Assembly (NCBI GenBank): GCA_035591015.1
Contig: JAXIUW010206952.1
Coordinates: forward strand, 1 to 64,000
DNA from: Cephalothrix simula
Lineage: Eukaryota > Nemertea > Palaeonemertea > Archinemertea > Cephalotrichidae
Direction: 5' to 3'
Length of the DNA: 64,000 bases
The notes under the pieces were generated by a model. That model was not told where the DNA came from and did not search any database. It saw only the letters and a list, made by a program, of their open reading frames with translations. The position numbers and the translations under genes were made by a program. Positions 55,307 through 64,000 of this stretch are shown in pieces. Position 1 is the first letter of the stretch; each line of letters begins with the position of its first letter.

Positions 55307-55652
55307 CTTTAACGTTTTTCAAGCATCACCTAATTGTAATAGGCATAATTTCAGAGCATGTTCATAGGATGCTATGAAGACTAGTATTTTTAACCTAAGC
55401 TGCGCTATTTTTCAAGCCTGATAACTTAGTTTAGCTTAATCTGGCTTAATCTAGTAAGCAGATAGATTATTCGGCCTAAAATCATCAGCAAAATATGGCT
55501 ACAGCACTTGGCGAACAGGGGAGCTTAACCAAGCCTGCTAATGTTGCTTTTGGCAAATAAACATTTTAGGATACGGTTGAGGTTTTGTGGGAATGCCTTG
55601 CTTAGATAGCGCAAACAAGCAAACAGCTTAACTGAATTTGAAGGCCGAAGTT
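55307..55652. other. Non-coding stretch between tRNA-Gln and the cysteine desulfurase
   Basis: No gene or strong terminator is seen. Short direct repeats occur, such as TTTTTCAAGC and two copies of CTTAATCT. GAAGG precedes the next start codon at 55653. Confidence 0.4.
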
Positions 55653-56819
55653 ATGACGCACGACTTAGAGCTGTACCTTGACAATGCGGCAACAACCAAG
55701 CCGCTGCCCGAAGCTCTGCAGAAGATATTGCCGATGCTGGAGCATGGCTTTGGAAATCCGTCATCGGTGCATCAACTGGGTCGTGAAACACGCAAAGTGA
55801 TTGAGCAAGCTCGTGAGCAACTGGCTACCGATTTTGCCTTGCCTGCATCAGCTGTAACCTTTACCAGCGGGGCGACAGAAAGCAATGCAATTGTAATCTA
55901 CAACGCTTTGTTTCATGACTTGCAGCCACGGGGTAAGCGCATGCTTATATCAGCGGTTGAGCATCCATCAATTGAGCTATTAGCGGAGCACTTTGCACAG
56001 CAAGGAGCAATAATTGAGCGCATTCCGGTTGATGATGGCGGCACTATAAAGCTATGCGTAGCTGAAGAATTGCTTGATGGCGATGTGGGCTTGGTGAGCT
56101 GTACTGCCGTAGCCAACGAACTAGGCGCAATTCAGCCGCTTGCCGAGCTAGGAAAGCTAGTTAAGGCCAAGTCACCACGGGCGTTATTTCATGTTGACGC
56201 CGTGCAGGCCTACACAAAGATACCGCTTGAATGGAGCCGCTCTATGATTGACTTGATAACTATCAGCGGCCATAAGACTCATGCGGTCAAGGGTGTTGGC
56301 GCATTACTACGCACAGCAGATATTTTGATTAAACCGTTATATCGTGGTGGCGCACAAGAACAAGGTTTGCGACCCGGAACTGAGAACACCTTTGCCATAG
56401 CTTGTTTGGGTGAGGCTGCTCCTAGAGTTAATCGCATCAATTCTGAGCAGTATTCTGAGCGTTATCAATACTATCAAAAGTTCTATGATTTTTTGGAAAC
56501 ATTGCCTAATGTAAGCCCTTATCAGCCAAACAACCCTAGCTATTATATTTTGGGTTTCTTTCATGATTGGGCGCCGGGTGCGGTGGTTGTGCGTTTTTTA
56601 GAACAGGAAGGAGTTTATGCCTCAACTGGCTCAACGTGTAGCACCAACAAAACAGAAGCCTCGCACATGCTTAAGGCCATTGGTTGCACTGATAGCACAG
56701 CACGAAACTATGTGCGATTATCATTTTCACTCTATAATAGTCTTGTTGGGCAAGAGCGAGTATTTGAGGCCATTAGTATTGCCATGGATAAATTAAATCG
56801 GGCTAAGTCAGCCTTATGA
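55653..56819 (+). CDS. Cysteine desulfurase (NifS/IscS-like)
   Basis: A 388-residue PLP enzyme that takes sulfur from cysteine for Fe-S clusters or tRNA thiolation. I place the start at ATG 55653 because a TTG at 55638 is less likely. It has LDNAATTKP, FTSGATESNAI, the PLP-Lys motif ISGHKTHAVKG and the catalytic Cys loop STGSTCS. The loop Cys is in an SGSAC-like context, as in group I IscS/NifS. No iscU or iscA genes adjoin it. Confidence 0.9.
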   Translation: MTHDLELYLDNAATTKPLPEALQKILPMLEHGFGNPSSVHQLGRETRKVIEQAREQLATDFALPASAVTFTSGATESNAIVIYNALFHDLQPRGKRMLISAVEHPSIELLAEHFAQQGAIIERIPVDDGGTIKLCVAEELLDGDVGLVSCTAVANELGAIQPLAELGKLVKAKSPRALFHVDAVQAYTKIPLEWSRSMIDLITISGHKTHAVKGVGALLRTADILIKPLYRGGAQEQGLRPGTENTFAIACLGEAAPRVNRINSEQYSERYQYYQKFYDFLETLPNVSPYQPNNPSYYILGFFHDWAPGAVVVRFLEQEGVYASTGSTCSTNKTEASHMLKAIGCTDSTARNYVRLSFSLYNSLVGQERVFEAISIAMDKLNRAKSAL

Positions 56820-56884
56820 TTGCCTAATAAGAGTTTTGTTTATTAGCACCAAATAGTGTAAATCATTGTAGGCATCTAACTAAA

Positions 56885-57964
56885 ATGTCTTTCATAATTC
56901 GGATGTGTACTAAATTAACCACCATAATTAAGCTGATAGTTGGCCTGCTTTCATCATTAGTGTTATCGGGCTGTTCCGAGTTGAGTTATTACTGGCAGGC
57001 CAGTCAAGGGCAACTAGAAATAATCAATTTACGCCGACCTATTGCCGAAGTTATCGCAGATGAAAACACAGAGCCTAAATTAAAGTACCAGCTAGAGCTA
57101 GTTGAAGAAATTCAGCAATTTGCTACTGATGAGCTAAAATTATCTGCTGGCAATGAATTTATTTATTATGCTGATCTAAAGCGTCCTCAAGTTACTTGGC
57201 TGGTGGTCGCTAGTGCTAGAGATAAGTTTGAGGCCTATCAAAACTGCTATTTAATTGTGGGTTGTCTATCTTATCGGGGTTTTTTTGCTCGGGAAGCTGC
57301 CGATAAATTTGCCGCTGAGCTTAAGCAACAAGATTATGATGTTTATATTCGCCCCGTTGCCACTTATTCAACGTTGGGTTGGTTTTCTGATCCAATTCTA
57401 AACACTTATGTTTATTGGTCTAAAACATCTTTAGCCGGATTGATTTTTCATGAGCAGGCCCATGCGCAAGTATTTGCCAAGGGCGATACTCAATTCAATG
57501 AGTCTTTTGCTAGTTTTGTAGAACGCAAGGGCATAGACTTATTTTTGGGCAATAATCCACAAGAATTAGAAAATTTTAGGCTTAGAAAAGCCGATGAGAA
57601 AAACTTTACAGAATTAGTTTTAAGCTGGAAAAATCGTCTTGAAAAAGTTTACGCAGATGAAGAACTTTCTACTGAACAAAAACTCGCCAAAAAACAACAA
57701 CTATTCAATGATATGCGTGCCGATTATGCCTCTCGCAAGCAAGAATTATTCAAAGTGCTTAACTATGATGGGTGGTTTGAGCGCGATTTGAACAATGCCT
57801 ATATTATTGGCTTTGAGCAATACACCAAATGGCTGCCTGCCTTTGAGCAATTGTTTGAGAGTGTCAACGGCGATTTTATGCTATTCTACAAAGAGGCAGA
57901 ACGCATCAAAAATCTAGAACCGCAGCAACGTAGTGAAGAACTTAAAAAACTCAACGCAACCTAA
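56885..57964 (+). CDS. Putative zinc aminopeptidase, lipoprotein (PF10023-like)
   Basis: A 359-residue protein with an N-terminal signal ending in a lipobox (LSGC, near residue 30), so probably an outer- or inner-membrane lipoprotein. The HEQAH zinc motif (IFHEQAHAQVF) and the downstream FNESFASFVERKG segment supply the likely metal ligands, as in the PF10023 putative aminopeptidases. The end overlaps lipA by 32 bases. Confidence 0.82.
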   Translation: MSFIIRMCTKLTTIIKLIVGLLSSLVLSGCSELSYYWQASQGQLEIINLRRPIAEVIADENTEPKLKYQLELVEEIQQFATDELKLSAGNEFIYYADLKRPQVTWLVVASARDKFEAYQNCYLIVGCLSYRGFFAREAADKFAAELKQQDYDVYIRPVATYSTLGWFSDPILNTYVYWSKTSLAGLIFHEQAHAQVFAKGDTQFNESFASFVERKGIDLFLGNNPQELENFRLRKADEKNFTELVLSWKNRLEKVYADEELSTEQKLAKKQQLFNDMRADYASRKQELFKVLNYDGWFERDLNNAYIIGFEQYTKWLPAFEQLFESVNGDFMLFYKEAERIKNLEPQQRSEELKKLNAT

Positions 57965-58874
57965 CCAAAATCAAGAATCTGTGCAATCACAACCAAGAAT
58001 AGCTAAACCTTTATGGCTTAAGGTACCCTTTCCGCAAGGTGAGCGTTATAACTGGATTAAAAATACGGCTCGTGACCTTAAACTGCACACGGTTTGTGAA
58101 GAGGCACGTTGTCCAAATATCGGTGAATGCTGGCAGGGTGGTACGGCAACTTTTATGTTAATGGGGCAAGTTTGTACACGTGGTTGCAGGTTTTGCTCGG
58201 TAGGAACAATGATTAACCCGCCACCACTTGATGCCAACGAACCGCAGAAATTAGCATCAACTATTCAATCAATGCGCCTAACTTATGCGGTAATTACCAC
58301 TGTTAATCGTGATGATTTGCGTGATCAGGGTGCTTTGCACATAGCGCAATCAATTGAGGCCGTCTACAAAGATAATCCGGGGATTATGGTTGAGATATTA
58401 GCTCCAGATTTCCGTGGCGATACTAGCTGTGTAAGTACGGTGTTAGCCTCACAACCTACGGTTTATGCTCATAATATAGAAACGGTAGACCGTCTGCAGG
58501 CCAGAGTGCGTGACCCTCGTGCCAATTACAGGCAGTCATTGGCTACGCTAGAATTTTCTAAACAGCATAGACCTGATATTGCTACAAAATCTTCTATAAT
58601 GCTTGGATTGGGTGAAACCTTGGCCGAGGTAGTTCATGCCATGCGTGATTTGCGTGATGTTGGTGTAGACTTCTTGACTTTGGGGCAGTATCTTCAGCCT
58701 CATCGGCGCAAACTTAGGGTTGAAAAATTCGTTACACCAGAAGCATTTTCCGAGTTAGGGGTGCGTGGCCGTGAATTAGGCTTTAGATATGTGGCTTCGG
58801 GGCCATTGGTGCGCTCATCGTATAAGGCGGCAGAGTTCTATATTCAGCAAGCACTGCGTGAGCAATCAGCCTAA
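57933..58874 (+). CDS. lipA: Lipoyl synthase
   Basis: A 313-residue radical-SAM enzyme that inserts two sulfur atoms into protein-bound octanoate. The auxiliary cluster motif C-x4-C-x5-C (CEEARCPNIGEC) and the SAM cluster CTRGCRFC are both present, as is the final RSSYKA. A GTG start overlaps the previous gene by 32 bases; another GTG at 57981 is possible. No lipB adjoins it. Confidence 0.97.
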   Translation: MKNLKNSTQPNQNQESVQSQPRIAKPLWLKVPFPQGERYNWIKNTARDLKLHTVCEEARCPNIGECWQGGTATFMLMGQVCTRGCRFCSVGTMINPPPLDANEPQKLASTIQSMRLTYAVITTVNRDDLRDQGALHIAQSIEAVYKDNPGIMVEILAPDFRGDTSCVSTVLASQPTVYAHNIETVDRLQARVRDPRANYRQSLATLEFSKQHRPDIATKSSIMLGLGETLAEVVHAMRDLRDVGVDFLTLGQYLQPHRRKLRVEKFVTPEAFSELGVRGRELGFRYVASGPLVRSSYKAAEFYIQQALREQSA

Positions 58875-59218
58875 GGGCGGAATATTTCAATATTCTGAGT
58901 GAGAAGGTAGGCTTTGATTTATCTTGATTGATGGGCTTTGTCTGATCTTCTTTGTGTCTAATGCTTTTTGTGCTTGATGTTTTTGTCTTAAATCTTGATG
59001 ATTTTCAGAGAGTTCTTGAGGCATTCCGAGTGTACTCTGGAAGTGTTTTGAGCTAGAAAGCGGCGATATTTTTAAGACTTTAGCTGAATTGATTTTGACG
59101 CCTTATTCGGTTTGTTGGTCGCTCAATAGGCTGCCTTGCATTAATCTGCTAATGATTTTTAATGCTCATGCGTGCGGTGTTGGCTATCATCATTAGCTAT
59201 CATTCTTAGGTTAAGTAA
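58875..59218. other. Non-coding stretch between lipA and fxsA
   Basis: No gene is seen in 344 bases. A small GAATATT/AATATTC inverted repeat near 58879-58894 follows lipA but has no T-tract. The stretch is rich in TTGATT- and TTTTTG-like runs. No promoter is convincing. Confidence 0.4.
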
Positions 59219-59575
59219 ATGAGACCGGCGCTGATATTCTTATCTTTGTGTTGCTTGGCCTTTGTAGAGCTGGTTTTTTTGGCGAATATTGGCTTTGGTG
59301 CGGCGGTGGCGGTCTCTCTGATTACGGCGGCCATTGGCGCATGGTATATTCGCTTAGAGAGCCTTGACCTGTGGAGCGCAATCGAATCTGGTATTAAGAA
59401 CGGTTATGCCCCACCGTGGGAGACGCTAGACACCATGCTGATGGTTTGGGGTGGGTGGTTACTACTGACGCCCGGATTAATTACTGATGTAGTCGGCGCA
59501 TTATTTGTTATTCCGATAACCCGGGCGATGCTTAATCCTCAAATAGGTAATTTGATTAGAAAAAATATTAATTAA
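59219..59575 (+). CDS. fxsA: FxsA family membrane protein
   Basis: A 118-residue protein with three or four membrane segments, the family features GAWYIRLESLDLW and WGGWLLLTPGLITDVVGALFVIP. In E. coli it suppresses F exclusion of phage T7; its normal role is unknown. It is followed by scpB after 14 bases. Confidence 0.88.
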   Translation: MRPALIFLSLCCLAFVELVFLANIGFGAAVAVSLITAAIGAWYIRLESLDLWSAIESGIKNGYAPPWETLDTMLMVWGGWLLLTPGLITDVVGALFVIPITRAMLNPQIGNLIRKNIN

Positions 59576-59589
59576 ACTTTGCGCAAATC

Positions 59590-60114
59590 ATGGATGATTA
59601 TAAATTGCGACAGGCAGTAGAAGCGGTGCTATTTGCCAGCTCTGAAGTAAAAAGCAGTACGGATATTGCTCAAGAGCTTGGCTGCGGGATAGACCCTTTT
59701 ACCGTCCGCAGGATGATAAAACAACTCAACCTTACCTATGTACAAGGGCGACATGCCTTTAGAATCAAGGCCGTAGGTTCTGGCTTTCAGTTGCAAACCA
59801 TGCCTGAACTATCTAAGTGGATTAAAAAACCACCTAGTTTTATATCAAGAGCGCAACTAGAAACCTTGGCTATTATAGCCTACTCACAGCCGATAACCCG
59901 CCACGAAATAGAGTTTTTGCGTGGTGTTGACGCCAGCTACAGTATTAAGAAGCTGATGGGGATGAAGCTAATTCGCGTAAAAGAACGTAAAGCAGAGCCC
60001 GGACGACCATTGCTCTATGGCACAACGAGCCATTTTTTGCATATCTTTGGGCTTAAGTCATTGGCAGAATTGCCGCATCGGGGGCATGAGCTGCTCAAGA
60101 ATGTATCCAACTAG
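59590..60114 (+). CDS. scpB: Segregation and condensation protein B
   Basis: A 174-residue protein with two winged-helix domains. The LRQAVEAVLFASSEV start and the LETLAIIAYSQPITRHEIEFLRGVD signature are typical of ScpB, the partner of SMC and ScpA in chromosome condensation. scpA is not in the window. Confidence 0.93.
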   Translation: MDDYKLRQAVEAVLFASSEVKSSTDIAQELGCGIDPFTVRRMIKQLNLTYVQGRHAFRIKAVGSGFQLQTMPELSKWIKKPPSFISRAQLETLAIIAYSQPITRHEIEFLRGVDASYSIKKLMGMKLIRVKERKAEPGRPLLYGTTSHFLHIFGLKSLAELPHRGHELLKNVSN

Positions 60115-60212
60115 GTTATGCCTAATTGGTGCAGCTATTTACGCAACAGCAACAATGCGTAGCCTCGGGCAACATACATTAGCACAGCATAAGTAGAAGT
60201 ATTTAGCGCATA

Positions 60213-60521
60213 CTAACTACGTGATAATGAGCTTAGTAACTCTTGGGGAGTATTCAATACGGCAGAATGCCAGTGCTCAATGTAGAATACGGCATCATCA
60301 ATGGGTTTAATGACCTTAAAGACTTCATCAGAAGATATCTCAAATTTATCGCTGATAATCGCTTTTCCATCAATTTGAGCCTCTAGCCGGCCTTGCTCAA
60401 CCCTAACTCGCCACCAATAAAACTGTGGAGGGCTGATGCCAGCCAATAATTCACGCGGAATAAAGCTAGAATTATAATGGGGTGAAATGCTTTTAAGTAG
60501 GGCGCCTGAGGGTATTTTCAT
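60213..60521 (-). CDS. TehB/YeaR-like (DUF1971) small protein
   Basis: A 102-residue protein. I start it at ATG 60521, five bases after the DUF4340 stop; a longer frame reaches back to 60566 but overlaps that gene. The pattern IPRELL...YWWRVRVEQGRLEAQIDGK ... FYIEHWHS resembles the cupin-like TehB/YeaR domain. The ligand is unknown. It probably belongs to the ABC cluster transcript. Confidence 0.5.
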   Translation of the reverse strand: MKIPSGALLKSISPHYNSSFIPRELLAGISPPQFYWWRVRVEQGRLEAQIDGKAIISDKFEISSDEVFKVIKPIDDAVFYIEHWHSAVLNTPQELLSSLSRS

Positions 60522-60525
60522 GGTA

Positions 60526-61518
60526 TTAATTAATAAAGTGGTCGTTTGCGAGCAGAATGTTTTCAAGAGCTTCGGCCTCTATCTCAAACACTTTATCGGT
60601 GAATAGATTTTCTAATACCACAACTATGGTTTGATCATTTTGTGGCGGAACGCTAAAGTCAACCTGCATTAAAGACTCATCGTCTTGGCCTTTGGAAATA
60701 GCAATTTTGTAATTGATACCTGAGAACAGCCTTACTTCAATCGTGATTTTATCATCGGGATTGGTAGGAAACTTTGTATCAGCATCACGCACAAAAACTT
60801 CTATTTGGGCTATTTCTTCAACAAGAATATCAACTTCTGTCTGCGATAGTTCTTCTTCATCCGTTATTTTATTGAAGCTCCAGCTGTCTTCTGGAGTTTC
60901 ACGCTCAAATATTTGCTCATCAGCACCATGAATAATAGCCACAGACTGCGCTTCGGATAGATCAAAATCTAAGGGATGTGATCTAATCCATTCATAAGCA
61001 TCATTTTGGTATTCAATGACTTTTGAGATAAGATAGGCACCGCCATCAAAAAGAACATATTGGCCTCCAAACCCTGATGTTGTCTCTCCGCCACGCTCTT
61101 TGCCCATTGTTATGCGGTATAAAAGCTCATCATTGCTGTTAAAAACACTAAGACGGTCAGGAAAATCTTGGGTGCTTAAACCCAAATCAGCCAGCTTATC
61201 AGCGTCTCTGGTGACTAGCCGCTCAAAGTGCGCTGTTTCAAGTTGATTGATAAGATTGCGTAAAGCACCTTCTTCAGCAGGATAGTTGATTTTGCTACTT
61301 TCTAGCTCCCAATAAGGGCCTCTATCAGCCCAAGTTAAGGTGGCACCGCCAGCTTCTAGCACAATTTTTTTTGCAGAGGTTAAGTCTGCCCCATAAATTA
61401 GATTTTTACCGATTAGGGCATTACTGACTTCTTGTTTCCATAACCGAGGACCATAAACAACCCCCAATGCCAGAATAATAATTGCCAATGAACCAATCAG
61501 CAGAACTTTTCTATTCAT
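60526..61518 (-). CDS. DUF4340 periplasmic protein
   Basis: A 330-residue protein with a short N-terminal membrane segment (residues 4-24) and a repetitive beta-rich periplasmic part, typical of DUF4340. The family is found with GldG-like ABC auxiliary proteins in many proteobacteria. It lies 15 bases after the GldG-like gene. The role is unknown but is likely tied to the same transporter. Confidence 0.85.
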   Translation of the reverse strand: MNRKVLLIGSLAIIILALGVVYGPRLWKQEVSNALIGKNLIYGADLTSAKKIVLEAGGATLTWADRGPYWELESSKINYPAEEGALRNLINQLETAHFERLVTRDADKLADLGLSTQDFPDRLSVFNSNDELLYRITMGKERGGETTSGFGGQYVLFDGGAYLISKVIEYQNDAYEWIRSHPLDFDLSEAQSVAIIHGADEQIFERETPEDSWSFNKITDEEELSQTEVDILVEEIAQIEVFVRDADTKFPTNPDDKITIEVRLFSGINYKIAISKGQDDESLMQVDFSVPPQNDQTIVVVLENLFTDKVFEIEAEALENILLANDHFIN

Positions 61519-61533
61519 TACCTACATCAAAAC

Positions 61534-63477
61534 TTAGTTACGCAAGCGCTTGCGGATAATAACAATTCCAATCACAGCTACAATGACTGGTACAAATAAC
61601 AAGTTGAACATAAACAGATAATTGCCTAAAGATTCTATGTCTTGCCTCAGCACCTTACGAACATCACGCAAAGCACGACGTGTTTCAGCCTCTTCTAGCC
61701 TAAACTTTTGCACCTCTGCTAATTGCTCACTAGACAAAATAACATTGCTTCCGCCATTACTTTTAGAGTCTTCTAACGCACTGATTCTACTGCGGACTTC
61801 TTCAAGTTTTTGTGATAACTGCTCTTCTTCTTGCTGATACTTTTGCTGGGCATCAAGCTGTATAGAAGTTAGCGTTGTAAAAGGACGCCTCGCCTGACCC
61901 CGTGAGCGGATTAAAATCAGATTTTGGTCGCCGGCTAAAAACTCAACCGAATTGAGCAAAAAGGCAATGTTGTCATTAATGGGCGAGAACATAATCTGCC
62001 CCAGCAGGTTAACGGTTTGCACCGAGTAATCATCATTCAAAAAATCTGTATCACCAACAAGAATAATGCTGTTTGTGGCACTGGCCTCGCTAATATGCTG
62101 ATAATCATCAGGAATATTTCTGCCAGCGGTGTGCGCATCTTGTTCACCTACTGCGCCATGATTATGACCGTGGTGATGGTCATGGTCATCAACAGCTGCT
62201 TCTGGGGCAGCCTCTGCGTTGTCTTTGTTGAGTAATTCGCTTGGTGTTCCTTCAGGGAAGGCAGACTTAAAAGCACCGGTAACCAGAGCGGCAGTGACTT
62301 TTTTTGTATCGTCAGGTTTAATTTCTTTGGCTATTTCTAGCGGGCTACCTAGTCTCACTGACATAGGATTAACAAAACCAGATTGCTCAGAACTGGTGAT
62401 TAAGGGGGTAACGGTATTATTAGAATCTTCTTTGAATTCAAAAACTCCAGCTTCTGGAAACATGATGTCGTCCAAATTACTAGTAATGACTGAATCTTTA
62501 TCCATAGAATTAGTATTAAAAGAAATCCATACTGGATAGTCAACCAAGCCTTGCTGAGGCACTGATACTCGGGTTGAAAGCAGTAAGTCACCAAGTATTT
62601 TTTCATTATCAAAGGTAATTCCCCACGTATCAAGCAGCTTCCCAAGGTTGCTAGATTGCAAAGCTCCGCCCATATCAGCTGGGTTTTGATTGCGTGAGAA
62701 GGGGTCAAGCAACGCCACCAAGCGACCACCACGCAAAACAAACTGATCTATGGCGTACAAGCAACCCTCATCACAATTGTTGGGGTGCAAAGCTACTAGC
62801 AGATCAATATCTTCAGGAATAAACACCGCTGTCGCCGGGTTAATATACTCAATATCAAAGTTTTTTTGTAATTCGCTGACAAAGGCCCATGGTCTAGGTG
62901 GTTGCTGTTGACCGGGCAAGGGCGTGTCACCCATTATAGGCAGGCTCGTTATTATCCCAACACGTTGTCGTTCAGCAGTAGACAGCCTTGAGATAGCATC
63001 GCTGATATCGTATTCAAGAAATCGTTCACGGCTGAAATCAAAAAATGGAATGGCCGACTCACGCTGGCCAGAAAGCATCACCGCACCCATAAACAATCTA
63101 TCGCCAGAAGGCATGGGTAGTGAGTTTAGTCCATAGCGCATTGCCCACTCTTCAGCATCGGTATCAGGCTCAGGGTCAATAATCTCTAGGGTAACATTGC
63201 CCGAGTTTTCGTACTGGCGCAGGAAATCTTCTATCTTCCGAGCATAGGCACGAACCTGCACAGGTATGTTGGAACGGCTTGAAGAATGAAAAAACTTAAT
63301 CGTGATAGGTTCTTCTATCTCTTGAATAATGTTTTTTGTACCCTCAGATAGGGTATAGAGGCTGTCTTCGGTAATGTCTAATTGCCAAGGCAACAACGCC
63401 GCAATAACATTAATACCTATCAGCGCTAAGAACAGTGCAATTACCACTGCTGTAGATGAAAGACCGGTTTTTTGCAT
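61534..63477 (-). CDS. GldG-like ABC-transporter auxiliary protein
   Basis: A 647-residue protein with one N-terminal membrane segment (about 9-32), a large extracytoplasmic part and a C-terminal membrane segment (LLFVPVIVAVIGIVII). QLDITEDSLYTLSEGT is the family opening (ABC_transp_aux/GldG). A His/Asp-rich run (DDHDHHHGHNHG, coded near 62149-62203) lies in a linker and could bind metal. In Bacteroidota GldG works with GldA and GldF in gliding; proteobacterial relatives have unknown cargo. Confidence 0.85.
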   Translation of the reverse strand: MQKTGLSSTAVVIALFLALIGINVIAALLPWQLDITEDSLYTLSEGTKNIIQEIEEPITIKFFHSSSRSNIPVQVRAYARKIEDFLRQYENSGNVTLEIIDPEPDTDAEEWAMRYGLNSLPMPSGDRLFMGAVMLSGQRESAIPFFDFSRERFLEYDISDAISRLSTAERQRVGIITSLPIMGDTPLPGQQQPPRPWAFVSELQKNFDIEYINPATAVFIPEDIDLLVALHPNNCDEGCLYAIDQFVLRGGRLVALLDPFSRNQNPADMGGALQSSNLGKLLDTWGITFDNEKILGDLLLSTRVSVPQQGLVDYPVWISFNTNSMDKDSVITSNLDDIMFPEAGVFEFKEDSNNTVTPLITSSEQSGFVNPMSVRLGSPLEIAKEIKPDDTKKVTAALVTGAFKSAFPEGTPSELLNKDNAEAAPEAAVDDHDHHHGHNHGAVGEQDAHTAGRNIPDDYQHISEASATNSIILVGDTDFLNDDYSVQTVNLLGQIMFSPINDNIAFLLNSVEFLAGDQNLILIRSRGQARRPFTTLTSIQLDAQQKYQQEEEQLSQKLEEVRSRISALEDSKSNGGSNVILSSEQLAEVQKFRLEEAETRRALRDVRKVLRQDIESLGNYLFMFNLLFVPVIVAVIGIVIIRKRLRN

Positions 63478-63497
63478 AGCTTAAAACTAACCTAAAC

Positions 63498-64000
63498 TTA
63501 ACGACGCTTGCCCTCAATCACTATCACATTTAAGAGCAGCATAAATATAATCGTTGATAAAAAATACACCAACCCCTGTAGGGCAATGATTCCGTTTTTG
63601 AATTCATTAAAATAAGTTGTAACACTAAAACTAGTAATTATATCAACTAATTCAACTGGAAACACACTTGACATTCCCCGTGCAAATACTCCCCATCCTA
63701 ACAGAACAATAGCGGTGCAGGCTACACTGCCAAGCACAAAACTAATCACCTGATTTCTGGTTAATGCCGATGTAAATGCTGATATTGACAGCAGCGTTCC
63801 AACCATCAGAAAGCTACCTAGGTACGAAGAAAATATAATGCCTAAATCTGGATTACCTAAATAATAGACTGTAATTATCATCGGAAAAGTCAGCAGCAGA
63901 TTGATGCCCATAAACACCCATGCCGCCAAAAACTTGCCCAAAACCAATTTGATGATGCTTATAGGCAGAGTTAGAAGTAGCTCAACGGTGCCCGTACGAA
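63498..64000 (-). CDS. ABC-2 type permease, GldF-like (partial)
   Basis: The reading frame is open to the window edge, so the N-terminal part is missing. The visible end has the ABC-2 motif RTGTVELLLTLPISIIKLVL, followed by several membrane segments. A TTG at 63947 is within the frame and should not be taken as the start. It is 20 bases upstream of the GldG-like gene, and the matching ATPase gene probably lies beyond the right edge. Confidence 0.88.
   Translation of the reverse strand, partial: RTGTVELLLTLPISIIKLVLGKFLAAWVFMGINLLLTFPMIITVYYLGNPDLGIIFSSYLGSFLMVGTLLSISAFTSALTRNQVISFVLGSVACTAIVLLGWGVFARGMSSVFPVELVDIITSFSVTTYFNEFKNGIIALQGLVYFLSTIIFMLLLNVIVIEGKRR

Noticed and set aside
60522-60566. 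Longer N-terminus of the DUF1971-like protein
   Set aside because: It would overlap the upstream DUF4340 gene; the ATG at 60521 gives the usual domain start.

Overview
The window is chromosomal DNA of a Gram-negative, flagellated bacterium, most likely a member of the Pseudomonadota. The evidence is an outer-membrane-type gene set (MsbA-like exporter, lipoproteins with lipoboxes), a DAP-type MurE, FliJ/MotE/FliK/FlgD/FlgE, a TRAP transporter, LipA, FxsA and an hrcA-grpE-dnaK-dnaJ cluster. I cannot name a class: the HrcA-led chaperone operon, the short RNase D and the MotE gene are each found in several proteobacterial classes. The base composition looks moderate and slightly AT-rich, and most of the window is densely packed housekeeping genes.

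Layout. 1-1016 is non-coding and opens with a 357-bp module, itself a chain of hairpins, which starts to repeat at 358. 1017-9010 holds a seven-bladed RCC1-type lipoprotein, a histidine phosphatase, an MsbA-like ABC exporter, a degenerate histidine-kinase-like protein, engB, proC, rpsU and a PilZ-like protein. 9011-9803 is again non-coding and carries the same hairpin module in inverted orientation plus an 80-bp tandem duplication. 9804-12174 holds a short RNase D, greA and an M23 peptidase. 12175-13425 is an AT-rich patch with a lone adenine-methyltransferase-like gene and a broken small reading frame. 13426-18122 has a pair of M16 peptidase-family genes, hisC and an RsbW-like ATPase gene with an attenuator-like leader. 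18363-24925 is recN followed by a flagellar hook cluster (fliJ, motE, fliK, flgD, flgE). 25008-28607 (minus strand) holds a DegT aminotransferase, an SRPBCC protein and lepA. 28881-34047 is a TRAP transporter operon ending in an RNase II-like gene. 34104-38442 holds folD, a small Cys-containing protein gene and the rpmH-rnpA-yidD-yidC cluster. 38536-45681 holds a membrane-anchored unknown, PBP1A, murC, murB, pgk and rimI. 45638-52741 is a five-gene minus-strand operon hrcA-grpE-dnaK-dnaJ-rnr with a sigma70-type promoter and a CIRCE-like operator. 52859-60114 holds a SerK/SbnI-like protein, murE, tRNA-Gln(UUG), a cysteine desulfurase, a PF10023-like aminopeptidase, lipA, fxsA and scpB. 60213-64000 (minus strand) is a GldF/GldG-like ABC cluster running off the right edge.

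How genes work together. Cell-wall synthesis is spread over PBP1A, murC, murB and murE, with M23 and M16 peptidases nearby. The rpmH-rnpA-yidD-yidC set links ribosome, RNase P and membrane protein insertion. The heat-shock operon carries its own repressor and ends in RNase R. The hook genes cap and measure the flagellar hook.

The most unusual signal is the hairpin-chain repeat. Between copies, stem sequences change on both arms while loops and flanks stay the same, which suggests that base pairing itself is maintained. Other oddities are eight helically phased TTTAGA boxes upstream of flgD, coding tandem repeats inside rnpA and at the end of folD, a likely ATT start for the TRAP large permease, and the attenuator-like leader. 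I found no transposase, phage, CRISPR array or recognisable defence island.
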